A stretch of 7,950 bases of DNA, taken from assembly GCA_023400335.1 (NCBI GenBank), contig JAEXFF010000104.1, positions 1 to 7,950 of the forward strand, written 5' to 3'. Made by a program: the position numbers and the translations under genes. The notes under the pieces were generated by a model. That model did not search any database. It saw only the letters and a program-made list of their open reading frames with translations, and had not been told where the DNA came from. This DNA comes from Bacteroidota bacterium (GTDB lineage Bacteria > Bacteroidota > Bacteroidia > Bacteroidales > Marinifilaceae). Shown piece after piece: positions 6,131 through 7,950 of this stretch (position 1 is its first letter; every line of letters begins with the position of its first letter).

Positions 6131-6136
6131 CTCCTT
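6131..6136 (-). promoter_or_regulatory. Strong but closely spaced ribosome binding site of batE
   Basis: AAGGAG (6136-6131 on minus) stands only 2 nt from the batE ATG (6128), shorter than the usual 5-9 nt. Strong Shine-Dalgarno sequences are uncommon in this phylum. The next in-frame ATG (codon 12) would remove most of the signal peptide, so the start at 6128 is retained. Confidence 0.5.
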
Positions 6137-6173
6137 GATCTAAATCGTCCGAATTTTTTCAGGGTTCTTCCCT

Positions 6174-7950
6174 TTATTTTATCGCCTTATCCAATTTGGT
6201 AATGATTGCAATTCCATTTTCGTATACCTGATCCATTTCCTGACTGGGGTTGGCTGCCGGAGCATAACGGGCAAACTCGCAGGTATCCAATACGGTGATA
6301 AAATCCTGAATCAATGTACTGTCGACGGATTTCCGTTGTAAAATATCGCTGATATTATCCCGGTTCAATTCAGCCATATCAATATTCAGTTTATAGCTTA
6401 CATATCCCCACAAAGCTTTCAACACTTCTTCATAGAATTGCTCGGTATTCCGGTTTTTCATTGCTGCAGCAGCCGATTTCATTCTTTTCCGGGCCATTTT
6501 GTTAGCTGTTTTATTTTTCACTCTTACCAGATCCGCATTGGCCTCAATCCGTCTCCGGTTCAAGATGGCTCCGATAACGAAAAGCAGGAAAGGAATGATA
6601 AAGGCCAGCCAATAAATTGTTGTCCCGAAGAAATTCCCTCCTTTAGGCCGCAGTTGCAGATCGCCCGTACGGATAAAACGGATATCCTGTCCCAACTGCC
6701 GTACATCTTCCTTTTTAAAGGATTGTACAGCAGTGGTGTTGTCCCCGGAAGTATTCACATTTCCTTTCAGTACATGTATATCATAACTTTCCCCGGAAAT
6801 GCTCCTGTAGGAATGGGCTGCCGGATCAAAGTAAGAGAATGTTACGGCCGGAATTCTATACTCTCCGGCATAACGCGGTATCAGTACATATTCATAAGTG
6901 ACAGTCCCGCTCATACCATTTTCTCCCGTTTTAATATCTTTAGTTACCTTGGGTTCATAACTTTCAAAATCCGTCGGGAAATTTACGACAGGGGCCGAAA
7001 ACAGTTTCAGATTGCCGACCCCACTGAATGTCACTTTATACGTCAAAGCATCGTTTGCCCGTATCGTATCGGCTGACAAAGAAGTCCGCATAGAAATATT
7101 CCCAACCGTTCCGCTAAATCCGGCAGGCCTTCCCGCTACGGGTAATTCCCGCACATTAATCTTCACAGGCCGGCTCAAACGTAACGCCTTTATATCCCGG
7201 TAATTCCCGAAAAAATCATCGAAAAAACTACGGGAACTGGCCAATTGCTGACGGACAATACATTCTACTTCAAACGGTTCAATCGTTATCTCTCCGGTAT
7301 GCTGGGGAAACAACAACACTTTCCGCAGTACGCCTACTTTGTATATTTCCCCGTTGTATGTTTCCCTTACTAGCTCTATTTGCTGGGGAGTAGGGATATC
7401 TTCCGCCAAAAATCCGTCGAAAGAAGGGAATTTCATTCTTCCAAAACTGACCAGATTGACCTTTGAATAAACTTTTATCGTAGCTACCAAACTTTCACCT
7501 ATATACAAATTTCGCCGGCTGACATCCACCTTTACGAACAGATTATTCTCATTGACGGCCACATTCCCTTCCGACTGCTCTGCCGGTTCCCCTCTCCTGC
7601 CGGAACGATTTGCATTATTTCCGCTTCCTTTCACTACTTCTACCGACAGGGTATTCGAACGGTATTCTTTTCCCTCTACAGTTACCGTGGCCGGAGGAAT
7701 CTGGAAAGTTCCTTCCTTTGTTCCCTCCAAAACATAAGTATAGGTATAGGATACACTCTGCGTTACCTTACCGTTAATACTGGAAAAAGAAGAAGAAGAA
7801 CCTGTACTCGGTCCCATCAATAAATTGAATACTTCCAAAGTCGGGACCTGCAGGTTCGGTCCTTTCCGATTCAGAGAATAAGTTAACCTGAATTGTTCCC
7901 CGACTTCCCCAACCGAAGGTGCTGAAGCTTCAAATTCTACACCTTGCCCC
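6174..7950 (-). CDS. batD: BatD family protein, N-terminus cut by the right window edge
   Basis: The frame is open from the window edge (first full codon at 7949) to the stop at 6174, giving 591 visible residues. The visible part begins GQGVEFEASAPSVGEVGEQF, which matches the start of mature BatD, so probably only a signal peptide and a few residues are missing. A TTG at 7838 inside the gene is not its start. The long extracytoplasmic region is built of beta-rich repeats (for example GEQFRLTYSLN and ANDALTYKVTFSG). A single membrane segment follows (YWLAFIIPFLLFVIGAIL, about visible residues 446-463), then a basic cytoplasmic tail with helical stretches. BatD proteins (annotated oxygen-tolerance family) sit in bat operons between VWA-protein genes and batE, as here. 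The mechanism is unknown. A Ser-rich stretch near visible residues 47-54 comes from TCT-type triplets at about 7786-7800. Confidence 0.92.
   Translation of the reverse strand, partial: GQGVEFEASAPSVGEVGEQFRLTYSLNRKGPNLQVPTLEVFNLLMGPSTGSSSSFSSINGKVTQSVSYTYTYVLEGTKEGTFQIPPATVTVEGKEYRSNTLSVEVVKGSGNNANRSGRRGEPAEQSEGNVAVNENNLFVKVDVSRRNLYIGESLVATIKVYSKVNLVSFGRMKFPSFDGFLAEDIPTPQQIELVRETYNGEIYKVGVLRKVLLFPQHTGEITIEPFEVECIVRQQLASSRSFFDDFFGNYRDIKALRLSRPVKINVRELPVAGRPAGFSGTVGNISMRTSLSADTIRANDALTYKVTFSGVGNLKLFSAPVVNFPTDFESYEPKVTKDIKTGENGMSGTVTYEYVLIPRYAGEYRIPAVTFSYFDPAAHSYRSISGESYDIHVLKGNVNTSGDNTTAVQSFKKEDVRQLGQDIRFIRTGDLQLRPKGGNFFGTTIYWLAFIIPFLLFVIGAILNRRRIEANADLVRVKNKTANKMARKRMKSAAAAMKNRNTEQFYEEVLKALWGYVSYKLNIDMAELNRDNISDILQRKSVDSTLIQDFITVLDTCEFARYAPAANPSQEMDQVYENGIAIITKLDKAIK

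Noticed and set aside
6149..6173. Small AGGG/CCCT hairpin between batD and batE
   Set aside because: The stem is only 4 bp with no U-tract on the minus strand; it is unlikely to be a terminator or attenuator.
6438..7076. 212-codon plus-strand ORF
   Set aside because: It is antisense within batD, has no domain-like pattern and is rich in Cys, His and Ile as expected of a complementary frame.
1..7950. Search for CRISPR arrays, insertion sequences, tRNAs, toxin-antitoxin or defence genes
   Set aside because: No direct-repeat arrays, terminal inverted repeats, transposase motifs or tRNA-like cloverleaf sequences were seen. The genes present are core or common chromosomal functions.

Overview
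The window looks like an ordinary chromosomal segment of a Bacteroidota bacterium, most likely of the order Bacteroidales. Three things point there. The promoter before the HU gene fits the Bacteroides sigma-ABfr consensus (TTTG, 19 nt, TAnnTTTG). Leaders are A/T-rich and mostly lack a Shine-Dalgarno sequence. A batD-batE pair lies at the right end. I cannot fix the genus from the sequence alone. No tRNA, rRNA, CRISPR array, transposase or phage gene is visible.

Layout, left to right (all genes on the minus strand except the SDR gene). The N-terminal part of a NUDIX hydrolase gene runs off the left edge (1-341) and has a candidate promoter that spans small palindromes. A strong intrinsic terminator (430-473) follows a gene for an HU-family nucleoid protein (491-760), which has its own consensus promoter. 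Upstream of that are a gene for a large conserved FAD-dependent dehydrogenase of unknown physiological role (877-2421) and a divergent plus-strand gene for a YdfG-type short-chain dehydrogenase (2689-3447). A hairpin (3462-3493) separates the SDR gene from convergent dnaX (3504-5218). Then come a candidate dnaX promoter, a terminator-like hairpin, batE (5373-6128), and batD (6174 to beyond the right edge).

The most notable observation is in dnaX. The clamp-loader core is in one frame and stops two codons after a run of ten A residues. The tau C-terminal region continues in the -1 frame, which is open across the run. This is the architecture of a slippage or frameshift site that makes gamma and tau from one gene. 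It is inverted relative to the well-known E. coli and Thermus cases, because here the genomic zero frame gives the short form and full-length tau needs the shift. A homopolymer error in the sequence is the main alternative.

Functionally the genes form unrelated housekeeping units: nucleotide-derivative hydrolysis (NUDIX), nucleoid structure (HU), two redox enzymes, the replicase clamp loader (DnaX) and the envelope-associated Bat proteins. Apart from batD-batE, nothing suggests they act as one system. I found no convincing undescribed defence or mobile system.
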